A stretch of 24,611 nt of DNA, taken from the NCBI GenBank assembly GCA_009885665.1, contig VFKI01000052.1, forward strand, positions 1-24,611, written 5' to 3'. The stretch comes from Gammaproteobacteria bacterium (GTDB lineage Bacteria > Pseudomonadota > Gammaproteobacteria > DSM-16500). The position numbers and the translations under genes were made by a program. Positions 7,582 through 14,695 of this stretch are shown here, piece after piece (positions within the stretch are counted from its first letter, which is position 1; every line of letters begins with the position of its first letter). The notes under the pieces were generated by a model. That model saw nothing but the letters and a program-made list of their open reading frames with translations, did no database searches and had not been told where the DNA came from.

Positions 7582-7583
7582 TT

Positions 7584-7865
7584 ATGATGCCTAAAAAAAT
7601 AGTGCTTCATAAAATTGCGCGTACATTGGAATTGCAATATACCGATAAAAATATTGTTTTGCCGTGTGCGGTATTACGCGCGCATTCGCCTTCAGCGGAA
7701 ATGCGCGCGACAGACGTTGATGTTGAATCGTATGAAAAAGTCAACATTTTAAGCATAGAGCCGATGGGGAATTATGCAGTACGTTTGGTATTTAGTGATG
7801 GCCATCGCACGGGTGTGTATAGTTGGCAGGTTTTGTCGGAATTAGGAGCGCAGCATGGCATTTGA
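7584..7865 (+). CDS. DUF971 / gamma-butyrobetaine-hydroxylase-like N-terminal domain protein
   Basis: A 93-residue protein matching the DUF971 family, with LRAHSPSAEMRA early, then VNILSIEPMGNYAVRLVFSDGH and the closing TGVYSWQVLSELG. The domain occurs alone in many gammaproteobacteria, often next to hslU, and as the N-terminal domain of eukaryotic gamma-butyrobetaine hydroxylases. Links to iron-sulphur or metal handling have been proposed for the family, but the bacterial role is not settled. The ATG at 7584 is chosen because AGGAG lies 6 bases upstream; a second ATG follows at 7587. The 3' end overlaps rpiA by 11 bases, suggesting translational coupling. Its ribosome binding site lies in the end of an R1 repeat. 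Confidence 0.85.
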   Translation: MMPKKIVLHKIARTLELQYTDKNIVLPCAVLRAHSPSAEMRATDVDVESYEKVNILSIEPMGNYAVRLVFSDGHRTGVYSWQVLSELGAQHGI

Positions 7866-8520
7866 TCCGCAGCGTGAAATGCAAAAAAAAGCGGCAGCGA
7901 TTGCTGCGATCGAATTCATTGAATATGGCATGGTATTAGGTGTGGGCTCAGGCTCGACGGTGCATCATTTTATTGATGCGTTGCAAGCGGTTAAAGGTAA
8001 AGTTGAAGCAGCGGTCGCCAGTTCGCTTGAAACGGCTAAGCGATTAAAAGCCATCTCGATACCCGTGATTGAATTAAATTCAGCGGGTGAATTGCCGTTA
8101 TATATTGATGGTGCGGATGAAGTCAATGCGGCGAAGCAAATGATTAAGGGTGGCGGCGCGGCGCTGACGCGTGAAAAAATTATTGCGGCGGTCGCCAAAA
8201 AATTTGTGTGTATGGTCGATCAGTCAAAAGTGGTCGATAGACTGGGTGGATTTCCGGTGGCGATTGAAGTGATTCCGATGGCGCGTAGTTTTGTGGCGCG
8301 CGAAATTGTTAAATTGGGTGGTCAGCCATTGTGGCGTGAAAATGTGGTGACGGATAATGGTAATCATATTATTGATGTCCATCACTTAACGATTTTGCAG
8401 CCCACTGCAATGGAAGAAGCATTAAATCAAATCCCGGGCGTGGTCATGAATGGCATTTTTGCGCGCCGCCCGGCGGATGTGGTGTTGGTCGGCGCGGCCA
8501 GTGGTATTAACCAATTGTAA
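7855..8520 (+). CDS. rpiA: Ribose-5-phosphate isomerase A
   Basis: Interconverts ribose 5-phosphate and ribulose 5-phosphate in the non-oxidative pentose phosphate pathway. The 221 residues match the usual length. Diagnostic segments are GVGSGSTVHHFIDAL (phosphate loop, about 29-43), YIDGADEVN (Asp85 and Asp88) and KGGGAALTREK (Lys98 and the catalytic-base Glu107), with VDQSKVV after them. The ATG lies inside the end of the DUF971 gene with a GGAG upstream. A small unknown gene follows after 15 bases, probably in the same operon. The identification is secure. Confidence 0.96.
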   Translation: MAFDPQREMQKKAAAIAAIEFIEYGMVLGVGSGSTVHHFIDALQAVKGKVEAAVASSLETAKRLKAISIPVIELNSAGELPLYIDGADEVNAAKQMIKGGGAALTREKIIAAVAKKFVCMVDQSKVVDRLGGFPVAIEVIPMARSFVAREIVKLGGQPLWRENVVTDNGNHIIDVHHLTILQPTAMEEALNQIPGVVMNGIFARRPADVVLVGAASGINQL

Positions 8521-8535
8521 GGGAGTGAAATAACA

Positions 8536-8883
8536 ATGTATAAAATTACACGTCAATATCAACGTGGTGGTGAATCGCTATTAAAAGAATTTATTGATTT
8601 GCTGAAGGCGAAAGAATTCATTCATACCTGTATCGAAGAAGATCAGCGTATGCGCGTGCACGTGGTGTATCGCTTATATGATATATATGGGGATGTGCTC
8701 AATACGTTTGACAGTGAAGAAACAACGGGCACGGCGAGCGGTGGTGGTGCAGCTTCGGCGAGTAGCAGCGCGGGCAAGGGGAGTGGCTTCAATCCAACGC
8801 CGTTCAATATGTCCCCCCGCCCCGCCGGGATGCCGCATAATTGGCTGACCGAGCCGCCGGAGGATGGAAGTCAGACGAAATAA
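8536..8883 (+). CDS. Small protein of unknown function with low-complexity C-terminus
   Basis: A 115-residue product that I do not recognise. Residues 1-60 look like a compact alpha/beta domain (KITRQYQRGGESLLKEFIDL, then CIEEDQRMRVHVVYRLYDIY). Residues 62-85 are Gly/Ala/Ser-rich, and the tail is Pro/Asn-rich (GFNPTPFNMSPRPAG). There is no signal peptide or membrane span. A good Shine-Dalgarno (AAGGGAG) and a 15-base gap after rpiA support a real, cotranscribed gene. The base composition of the first half matches its neighbours. An R2 element begins 6 bases after its stop. A flexible-tailed cytoplasmic protein is all that can be said. Confidence 0.65.
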   Translation: MYKITRQYQRGGESLLKEFIDLLKAKEFIHTCIEEDQRMRVHVVYRLYDIYGDVLNTFDSEETTGTASGGGAASASSSAGKGSGFNPTPFNMSPRPAGMPHNWLTEPPEDGSQTK

Positions 8884-8889
8884 GAATAT

Positions 8890-9031
8890 CCGACATCCCG
8901 CACCTTCGTCTTTTTTGGTAACTCCACGTTGAAAATGCGTTTTAAATGCGCATTTACGTATATGTAAACGGCGCTTTAAAACGCATTTTCGCCTCGATTT
9001 ATACAAAAAATACTTTGGTGCGGAATGTCGG
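8890..9031. repeat. R2 MITE-like element, copy 1 (142 bp)
   Basis: The ends are CCGACATCCCGCACC (8890-8904) and GGTGCGGAATGTCGG (9017-9031), inverted with one mismatch; the similarity continues inward through a T-run/A-run. The interior is also nearly palindromic (GAAAATGCGTTTTAAATGCG against CGCTTTAAAACGCATTTTC). Copy 2 at 24385-24526 has exactly the same length. It has no coding capacity, and I see no clear target duplication. Confidence 0.85.
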
Positions 9032-9086
9032 CTATGTCAACGTTTTCTTGATTTCGTGCACATTCCTTAAAGAAAAATATTGGGTT

Positions 9087-9494
9087 TTATATGCTTTTCG
9101 GCGTATGCCCAAGCGCCGCATGCCCCTGCTTCCAGCCAACGCGATAACTGCCGCTGATCAGTGGGATGCCGGCTGTTTGGCATAATGTATTGTGTGTATA
9201 AATGTTTTCAATCGGTAAGCCGGCCAGCGCGTCCTTATAACCATCCGCGATACTGGGGCGGCAATAGCGTGTTGCGCCCGCGCGCCAGCCATCTTGATAT
9301 GCCTGATTGCTGGCAGTCATCACGCTGTTGCCACATTCTTTTAATTGTTGCAGGATATTTTGTGGTGCGTGGCCAGCAAGGCCATCTGCATTGCCCAATG
9401 CCTGCCAGTCTTGTGCAGCGCAAGTGGTTGAAGGTGTGTGTGCGCAATTGGCCAGCAATAACAGAGAGGAGAGTAAGAATGCACGTTTTAGCAT
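9087..9494 (-). CDS. DUF2799-like lipoprotein
   Basis: Predicted outer- or inner-membrane lipoprotein of 135 residues. The start is placed at the internal ATG (9494), because MLKRAFLLSSLLLLANC then forms a clean lipoprotein signal peptide with lipobox LANC and acylated Cys17. A longer frame upstream would bury the signal. The mature part has repeated G-x-x-D/Q-G motifs (ALGNADGLAG, AYQDGWRAG, YKDALAG, YRVGWKQG) and conserved cysteines (CGN, YCRP, CQT), as in the DUF2799 family. The function of that family is unknown. The MarC-like gene lies 56 bases upstream on the same strand. Confidence 0.75.
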   Translation of the reverse strand: MLKRAFLLSSLLLLANCAHTPSTTCAAQDWQALGNADGLAGHAPQNILQQLKECGNSVMTASNQAYQDGWRAGATRYCRPSIADGYKDALAGLPIENIYTHNTLCQTAGIPLISGSYRVGWKQGHAALGHTPKSI

Positions 9495-9549
9495 GGTTGT
9501 CTCGACAAGGCAGTATGAAATAAGACGCGCAATATAGCGTGTTTTGCCA

Positions 9550-10146
9550 TTATTTGCCACAAGCATGAAAAAATCCCGCTAAGCCGTTCAAAAACATTTG
9601 TACCGCCATCGCGGTGAGTATCATTCCCATTAAACGCTCAATTGCGATGAGGCCACGTTCGCCGAGAATACGGCTCAAACGATCAGCGAATAACAAAAAC
9701 AGGGTGCAGATTGTCCAGGCAATGATTAGCCCAAGACACCAATGCCAGATCAAATGCGGTTGTTGGGTTGCCAGCAACATGACCATCGCCATGGTGGAGG
9801 GGCCGGCAATTAGGGGGACGGCCAGCGGCACAATAAAAGGCTCACTATGCTGCAAGTTACGCGAAGTGTGTTCATCATGCGGAAAAATCATGCGAATGGA
9901 GATCAGAAACAAAATAATGCCACCGGCGACGCCTAGGGCATTTTCTGATAATTGCATGCCATTGAGGATGTATTTCCCGAAAAATAAAAAGACAATCAAA
10001 ATTAATAAGGCAATCAAGGTTTCGCGCAAAATGATGCGTCGCCGCCTGCTGGGGTCGACGCTATTTAATATCGACAAAAACATGGGGATATTGCCCAGCG
10101 GATCCATGACCAGCGTCAGTGTAATGATGGCGGAAAAAAGTGTCAT
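9550..10146 (-). CDS. MarC/YhgN-family integral membrane protein
   Basis: A 198-residue inner-membrane protein with six hydrophobic segments. It starts with the typical MarC-family segment LTLVMDPLGNIPMFLSIL and contains SENALGVAGGIILFLISIRMIF and PLAVPLIAGPSTMAMVMLL, hallmarks of the family. MarC proteins were once linked to multiple antibiotic resistance, but no transport activity is established. A minus-strand TATAAT at 10250-10245 about 100 bases upstream could be its -10 box; no good -35 is seen. Only a weak GAG precedes the ATG. The flavoprotein gene lies 116 bases upstream on the same strand. Confidence 0.9.
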   Translation of the reverse strand: MTLFSAIITLTLVMDPLGNIPMFLSILNSVDPSRRRRIILRETLIALLILIVFLFFGKYILNGMQLSENALGVAGGIILFLISIRMIFPHDEHTSRNLQHSEPFIVPLAVPLIAGPSTMAMVMLLATQQPHLIWHWCLGLIIAWTICTLFLLFADRLSRILGERGLIAIERLMGMILTAMAVQMFLNGLAGFFHACGK

Positions 10147-10262
10147 GATGTTGGCTCGTCAGTGTTGTGGTGTGCTGAATGATAGGATAACGACTCAAGC
10201 CCCTCGTCGCGTAAAGACTGCTTTTTTTGGGGGCAAGCCGTTACATTATAGGCTAAAAAAAC

Positions 10263-11411
10263 TCAAAACATGTCCGGTAATTGTTTCACCAGCGCGGCGC
10301 GTTCTTTGACGGCATCGCGGGTCAACACAAAGCCGCGTAATTGTTGGCTGTCATCATAAAACAAAGCGCGCACACCCGCGTCAACGGTATCAATTTGCCA
10401 GCTGCCACTCAAGTTGCGTGGTGGTGGACAGATTACGATGGGATGCGCGGGTGTTTTAACGACGATAGGCATAGCGGGGTAGTCGACCACAGTGGGTGTG
10501 CCAGCCAGCGTTTGCGCTAGCGCGCGGGCGCACTGCAATAAAGGTGTGACAAAGGGCAGTACAAAACCTTCTACTTCGGCGCAATCCCCTAAGGCGTAGA
10601 TGTCGGGTGTGCTGGTTTCTAAATAACGGTTGACCAAAATGCCGCGGTTGACTAATAGGCCAGCGTCTTCTGCCAGTTGGGTATGCGGCTTCAAGCCGAT
10701 GGCCGAGATCACCAGTTCAACTTCTAATTCATTGCCATTGGATAATTCAAGCGTGTAGCGATTATCGGGCAGGTTGTCGACACGGTTGACAGTGCAGCCT
10801 AGGTGAAAATGTACGCCATTATCCGTCAGCGCATCTTTAAGGTGTTGACCGATTTGCTCAGGGATTAATGCATCGAGTGGCGCATTGGCAGGGGCAATGA
10901 CGTGCACTTCATGACCGGCATTACTGAGGTCGTTGGCGAATTCACAACCAATGAGGCCGGCACCCAAAATGCCAATACGATTTTTGTGCTGCAATAATTC
11001 ACGAAATTTAGCGTAATGTTGCAAATGGTTGATGGCTAAGACATCGTCGATAGCGTCGCCCTGCAGCGGCGCTTTGATTGGGTCGGCGCCGCATGCCAGT
11101 ACCAGTTTTTGGTAAGGCATTCTTTCATTGTGAAAATAAAGCATTTTGTTCGCTGTATCGATTTCTGATACGCGTGCACCCGTGGCAATTGCCGCATTTA
11201 AGCGCTGCGCCATGCTTTCGGCATTGGCGGTTGCGAGCATCGTTGCGGTTTTTTCTTGCGTCAGCGCAGACGAGAGTTGCGGCTTGGAATAATAATGGCC
11301 TTCATCGGCGGTGAGCAAAACGAGTGGGGCGTCTTGATCGAGACGACGAAACTCGCGTGCCAATTGGTAGCCGGCGAGGCCTGTGCCGATGATGACGATA
11401 GGGGGCTGCAT
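10263..11411 (-). CDS. FAD-dependent pyridine nucleotide-disulphide oxidoreductase, rubredoxin-reductase-like
   Basis: A 382-residue flavoprotein. The FAD-binding motif is IGTGLAG (8-14), the NAD(P)H-binding motif is GAGLIG (150-155), and the second FAD contact is IYALGDCAE (271-279). YYSKPQLSSAL near residue 40 and the overall length match rubredoxin-NAD+ reductases (RubB/AlkT type), which pass electrons from NADH to rubredoxin. No rubredoxin gene is near, so the acceptor is not shown; a ferredoxin reductase role is possible. There are no CxxxxC redox-active cysteines at the first strand, excluding lipoamide or thioredoxin reductase. A palindrome surrounds its probable -10 box (11428-11458). 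Confidence 0.85.
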   Translation of the reverse strand: MQPPIVIIGTGLAGYQLAREFRRLDQDAPLVLLTADEGHYYSKPQLSSALTQEKTATMLATANAESMAQRLNAAIATGARVSEIDTANKMLYFHNERMPYQKLVLACGADPIKAPLQGDAIDDVLAINHLQHYAKFRELLQHKNRIGILGAGLIGCEFANDLSNAGHEVHVIAPANAPLDALIPEQIGQHLKDALTDNGVHFHLGCTVNRVDNLPDNRYTLELSNGNELEVELVISAIGLKPHTQLAEDAGLLVNRGILVNRYLETSTPDIYALGDCAEVEGFVLPFVTPLLQCARALAQTLAGTPTVVDYPAMPIVVKTPAHPIVICPPPRNLSGSWQIDTVDAGVRALFYDDSQQLRGFVLTRDAVKERAALVKQLPDMF

Positions 11412-11427
11412 GAAATGATTCCGTGGC

Positions 11428-11458
11428 GTGTAATGCGGCTATTATATACCCATTACAC
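11428..11458 (-). promoter_or_regulatory. Promoter/operator of the flavoprotein gene
   Basis: GTGTAATG (11428-11435) and CATTACAC (11451-11458) form a perfect 8-bp inverted repeat with a 15-bp spacer. On the minus strand the spacer contains TATAAT (11446-11441), a consensus -10 box 30 bases before the ATG. No convincing -35 hexamer was found at 16-18 bp. The layout fits a dimeric regulator binding across the promoter. Confidence 0.55.
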
Positions 11459-11506
11459 TTGAAGATGCGAAGCATCAGAAAGTGTTTTCATTGCGCGACG
11501 GGAATT

Positions 11507-11538
11507 CTCAGGGGGAGAATCGCGATCCTCCCCTTGAG
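11507..11538. repeat. 32-bp imperfect palindrome between the flavoprotein and ATPase genes
   Basis: CTCAGGGGGAGAATCG and CGATCCTCCCCTTGAG pair with one G-T and one mismatched position. It resembles the central hairpin of the R1 family (G-run then C-run) but lacks the rest of R1. A smaller GATGC-GAA-GCATC hairpin lies at 11463-11475. The remaining DNA to 11670 shows no gene that I can support. Confidence 0.5.
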
Positions 11539-11675
11539 CAAGTGTGCGCGAATTCATTTCGTGCCGCTCGTCAAATCAAGGATACCGTTCGCCTCCTGAG
11601 ATGCAAACGGGATGCCGTATTTTAGCGGCAGATGCGACTTATTTGTTGGGTGAGGGTGGCTGGTGGGCGGTCTAT

Positions 11676-11733
11676 CTTTATCACATACTTTTATGTGACA
11701 TAGTATTATGTGATATAGTATTATGTGATAAAG
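11676..11733. repeat. 15-bp direct repeat array bounded by a 12-bp inverted repeat, upstream of the ATPase gene
   Basis: TATGTGACATAGTAT (11692-11706) and TATGTGATATAGTAT (11707-11721) are tandem, and a third partial unit, TATGTGATA, starts at 11722. An inverted TCACATA lies at 11681. The outer arms CTTTATCACATA (11676-11687) and TATGTGATAAAG (11722-11733) are perfect inverted repeats. The array ends 24 bases before the preferred ATG and includes TATAGT, a possible -10. It may be a multi-site operator or simply a slippage-prone repeat. Confidence 0.75.
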
Positions 11734-11757
11734 ACGTATCCGTATGCTGAGGCCTGT

Positions 11758-12879
11758 ATGCAAGAAATTGAGTATTTTCCAGAGGGTATCGCGCAAGGGG
11801 ATGCCTTTGTCAATCGTGTGGCAGAGCGACAGCAATTACTTGAGCGTATCCGTGCCAATCATCATGTCGTATTGATGGCGCCGCGGCGTTATGGTAAGAC
11901 CAGTCTAGTGACGCAGGTGGCGCGTGAAGCAAAAACGCCTTATTGCTGTATGGATTTTTTGGCGGCTTATCACGAAACATATGTATCCGATTTGGTGGTG
12001 AATCGTGTTAGCCAGTTGGCGTTTTCTTTGTTACCACGGCTAAAGCGTGCGCGTGAAACGCTGTTACATGTGTTTGCAAAAATGAAACCCGAGATTCGCT
12101 TGGGGGTGCTGGGGGCACAATTAAAGCTCACGCTCACGGCGGCACCTTTACATGATATTACTGAAGTTTTGCTGCGTTTAGATGAGACCGCTGGACATTT
12201 TGGTAAGCGCGCCGTCATTTTTATGGATGAATTTCAGCAAATTAGTCAGTTAAAAAACGCCCACGCTATTGAGGCGGCGATTCGTCATGCCGTTGAGCGT
12301 AGTCAGCATATTGCCTATGTATTTTCAGGAAGTCATCGCCACTTGCTGCAGCAAATGTTTGCTGAGCAAGGGCGGCCACTTTATCGTTTATGTCAAGTCT
12401 TGTCGCTTGAGCGTATGCTGCCTGTGCATTATATTGGCCATCTTGAAAAATTAGCACAACGACGCTGGCAAAAGAAATTAGCGCAAGCGGTATTGGCGCG
12501 CATTTTCGATGTGACGCAATTGCATCCTTATTATATGAATGTGTTATGTCAGCTGGTATGGCAAGAAACCAACGTGCCGCAAGTCGCTACGATAGAACAT
12601 TTATGGGATAGCTATGTCAGAGCGCAGCGACAATTTATTCGTCATGATGTGGTAGATCTCAGTTTGAATCAGCGCAAAATGATGATGGCATTAGCCTGTC
12701 AGCCGACAAAATCGATTCAAGCGGTTGAATTTGCCAGTGCTTATAATGTGTCAGCTTCCAGTGCGCAACAAGCGGTTGATGCCTTGGTGACGCGAGATTT
12801 AATTTATCAGCGTGAAGATGGGTGTTATTGCGTGCTGGATCCGGCAATGCAATATTATTTAAGTGTGGTGTTACGATAA
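11758..12879 (+). CDS. Orphan AAA ATPase of the ATPase_2 (archaeal-type) family
   Basis: A 373-residue cytoplasmic P-loop protein. Walker A is APRRYGKTS (41-49), Walker B is AVIFMDEFQ (152-160) and a sensor-like FSGSHRHLL follows (189-197). The C-terminal part has a winged-helix character (SAYNVSASSAQQAVDALVTRDL) and ends at an LDPAMQYYL segment typical of this STAND-related family. These ATPases are often orphans of unknown role; some belong to toxin-antitoxin or defence contexts. The ATG at 11758 is chosen over a GTG at 11725 because GAGG precedes it at good spacing and the GTG lies inside the repeat array. The TAA stop is part of the target duplication of an R3 element. Confidence 0.82.
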   Translation: MQEIEYFPEGIAQGDAFVNRVAERQQLLERIRANHHVVLMAPRRYGKTSLVTQVAREAKTPYCCMDFLAAYHETYVSDLVVNRVSQLAFSLLPRLKRARETLLHVFAKMKPEIRLGVLGAQLKLTLTAAPLHDITEVLLRLDETAGHFGKRAVIFMDEFQQISQLKNAHAIEAAIRHAVERSQHIAYVFSGSHRHLLQQMFAEQGRPLYRLCQVLSLERMLPVHYIGHLEKLAQRRWQKKLAQAVLARIFDVTQLHPYYMNVLCQLVWQETNVPQVATIEHLWDSYVRAQRQFIRHDVVDLSLNQRKMMMALACQPTKSIQAVEFASAYNVSASSAQQAVDALVTRDLIYQREDGCYCVLDPAMQYYLSVVLR

Positions 12880-13056
12880 GGCTCTGCGCATAAATAACTT
12901 TGACAGATTGCGCCCAGCGTGGTGTCAGATATAAGCGTAGCGGAAGAAGAAAAATCGCAGGAATGCTGAAGTATTCCGAGGTTTTTCGACTGAGGAACGT
13001 TTATAGATGATTCCATGATGGGATGCAAGGTGTAAAAGTTATTTATGCGCAGAGCC
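12880..13056. mobile_element. R3 MITE-like element with 22-bp perfect terminal inverted repeats
   Basis: The left end starts GGCTCTGCGCATAAATAACT and the right end, at 13035-13056, is its exact reverse complement over 22 bases. The element is 177 bp, non-coding, and flanked by TAA on both sides (12877-12879 and 13057-13059). The left TAA is the stop codon of the ATPase gene. No transposase is present, so it would need one in trans. Confidence 0.85.
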
Positions 13057-13096
13057 TAAGTGTATCCTAAGTTATTCACGAACCCATGGCGCTCAG

Positions 13097-14155
13097 TTAA
13101 CATGATGAGAGCAAGTCAGTCAAATGTTGTAAATGATATTCTATCTGGCTAACAGCGGAAAGCAAGGTATACCATGCTTGCTGGGTGTCGCTTGCAAGCT
13201 GTTGCGCGTATGGCTGAGGAATGGTGGGTAACGGCCCCCCGCTTATGGGTGGTGACAGTTCATGCGGCGCATCTTTGGAGCGACTCAGTTTGTGCGCGAT
13301 GGTTTCTAGCTGCTGTTGAATGGCTGCTTGCCATGCGGATAAAGCTTCAAGTGTCAGTGGTTGAGTTGCGAGGTCGGGGATATGCGCTAACGCGTAGTGA
13401 AGATGCAGCATCCCCCGCATCAATTGGCGGATATCTTGTTCAATTTCACGTAGCCGAATCGCGGAAAAGCGCTGCTTACCCGGTTCGCGGCTGGCTTCAG
13501 TTGTTAAGCGGCGCAAAGCGAGCAAATGCTGTCGTAACGTTTCTTCTACGTCCAAAAAATGCGTACTGTCACTGGGCGACAACGCGTTAAACGTACAAGC
13601 TTGCTGATGAAATTCAATTAACTGCAATAAAATCAGGGTGATTTGTTGTGGGATTAAGTGGCGGGCATGAATGGGGCGTACGCTGAGCGAAACGCTTAAC
13701 GCAATTGTAATGCCAATTAAGATTTCGATTATTCGATCGATGCCGTATGCAAATGTTGTATTATTGCCGAGCAGCACAATCACGACGGTGGCCGCGCCTA
13801 GCGTGCCAACATAGCTTATGGCTGCATTGCTACCGCTAACATAAGCAAAACCAATGATAGCAAAGATGCTGGCTGTTTCTAACCAGAGAAGGGTATGATG
13901 CGGCATACACAATGCCAGCATCGCCACGCCGCCACCCGCCAGGGTGCCGCAAAAACGCATAAACGATTTTTGCAACAAGCCACCTACATTGAGTTGCCCG
14001 CTCATTACCACGATAATCGTGATGATCACCCATTGACTATTTGGCAGGCCAGTCAAATGCGTAATAAGCAAGCCAAGCAAGCATGCTAAGCCGGTTTTGC
14101 CAGCGTGCTGCCAGCGATTTGAGTTCAATTGCAACCAAAGTGGCCGCTGTATCAT
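13097..14155 (-). CDS. FUSC / aromatic-acid-exporter-like inner-membrane protein
   Basis: A 352-residue protein. The N-terminal half (about residues 18-160) holds about six hydrophobic segments, including TGLACLLGLLITHLTGLPNS, WVIITIIVVMSGQ, ISYVGTLGAATVVIVLLG and IIEILIGITIALSVSL. These match the FUSC module of YccS and of fusaric acid or p-hydroxybenzoate exporters. A cytoplasmic helical region follows (about 165-352, rich in Leu/Gln/His). It is shorter than AaeB/YccS, which have two such units, so it may act as a homodimer. The gene lies 51 bases downstream of a cupin gene on the same strand, and a divergent LysR gene follows. Efflux of a small organic acid is inferred. Confidence 0.8.
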   Translation of the reverse strand: MIQRPLWLQLNSNRWQHAGKTGLACLLGLLITHLTGLPNSQWVIITIIVVMSGQLNVGGLLQKSFMRFCGTLAGGGVAMLALCMPHHTLLWLETASIFAIIGFAYVSGSNAAISYVGTLGAATVVIVLLGNNTTFAYGIDRIIEILIGITIALSVSLSVRPIHARHLIPQQITLILLQLIEFHQQACTFNALSPSDSTHFLDVEETLRQHLLALRRLTTEASREPGKQRFSAIRLREIEQDIRQLMRGMLHLHYALAHIPDLATQPLTLEALSAWQAAIQQQLETIAHKLSRSKDAPHELSPPISGGPLPTIPQPYAQQLASDTQQAWYTLLSAVSQIEYHLQHLTDLLSSC

Positions 14156-14206
14156 TATGTTTTTCCTATCGGATGAATGGATCTGACACCTGCTGAATAG
14201 TTAGCC

Positions 14207-14566
14207 TTAGGATATTCGATCAACGACAACGCCGGCAAATGATTTAGCGGGATCTTGTCGCATATCGCGAGCGATCAAGCCTATGGCGGGTGCATCATCA
14301 ACATTTAAACGATGATCGGTGCCAGGCGGAATGATAAAGCTGTCTCCTGTCTTTAAACGGAGTTCGCCGTGTGGCGTTTGCACTTTGATTGAACCCTTTA
14401 AAACCAGCAGCCATTCAGGCGTGATGTGCCCTTCTTCATCCATAATCATTTCTTTAGCAGGCGTCAAATGAAATAGCCTAATCTTGATGTCGCCTAGCTC
14501 AGCAACGCTGTTCCCTTGCCAATCAGGTAAAGTGTTGCCAAGATCAATTAAATTTATCGCTTGCAT
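14207..14566 (-). CDS. Small cupin-domain protein
   Basis: A 119-residue single-domain cupin. The second cupin motif is clear in GDSFIIPPGTDHRL (about 82-95), and the first is approximated by HITPEWLLVLKGSIKVQ (about 47-63). The first motif has a single His plus acidic residues instead of the full HxH pattern, so metal binding and catalysis are uncertain. It may be an isomerase or dioxygenase, or a binding protein for small molecules. It lies upstream of the FUSC-like gene on the same strand and divergent from a LysR gene. A shared role in sensing, altering or exporting one small molecule is plausible. The ATG is preceded by GAGAGAGG about 5 bases upstream. Confidence 0.82.
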   Translation of the reverse strand: MQAINLIDLGNTLPDWQGNSVAELGDIKIRLFHLTPAKEMIMDEEGHITPEWLLVLKGSIKVQTPHGELRLKTGDSFIIPPGTDHRLNVDDAPAIGLIARDMRQDPAKSFAGVVVDRIS

Positions 14567-14636
14567 GTTATACCTCTCTCAATGTTTAAAAATGTGATGT
14601 GTTACTCAGTTACGTGGCCATCATACATGGCTGCTG

Positions 14637-14690
14637 ATTGTTTGATAATTAGGCATATTTGAAATATATTATTTCTACATGTGAAACAAT
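14637..14690. promoter_or_regulatory. Divergent lysR-cupin control region with nested palindromes
   Basis: GAAAT-ATATT-ATTTC (14661-14675) is a 15-bp inverted repeat of the size of a LysR box. It sits inside a wider pair, ATTGTTT (14637-14643) and AAACAAT (14684-14690). The position between the divergent starts (14566 and 14696) is the classic LysR-type operator location. Confidence 0.5.
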
Positions 14691-14695
14691 AATGG

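Noticed and set aside
8674..9006. A 110-codon minus-strand frame over the small unknown gene and the R2 element
   Set aside because: It is antisense to a better supported gene and includes the R2 palindrome; no plausible start signal.
11676..11733. Short CRISPR-like array
   Set aside because: The repeats are contiguous with no spacers and there are no cas genes.
11725..11757. Upstream GTG start for the AAA ATPase
   Set aside because: It falls inside the repeat array and has no ribosome binding site; the ATG at 11758 has GAGG at good spacing.
11554..11835. A 93-codon minus-strand frame across the ATPase upstream region
   Set aside because: It runs through the 15-bp repeat array (producing an Ile/Leu/Tyr/His repeat) and into the ATPase gene; no Shine-Dalgarno or family match. 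The C-terminal part could be a gene remnant, but this cannot be shown.
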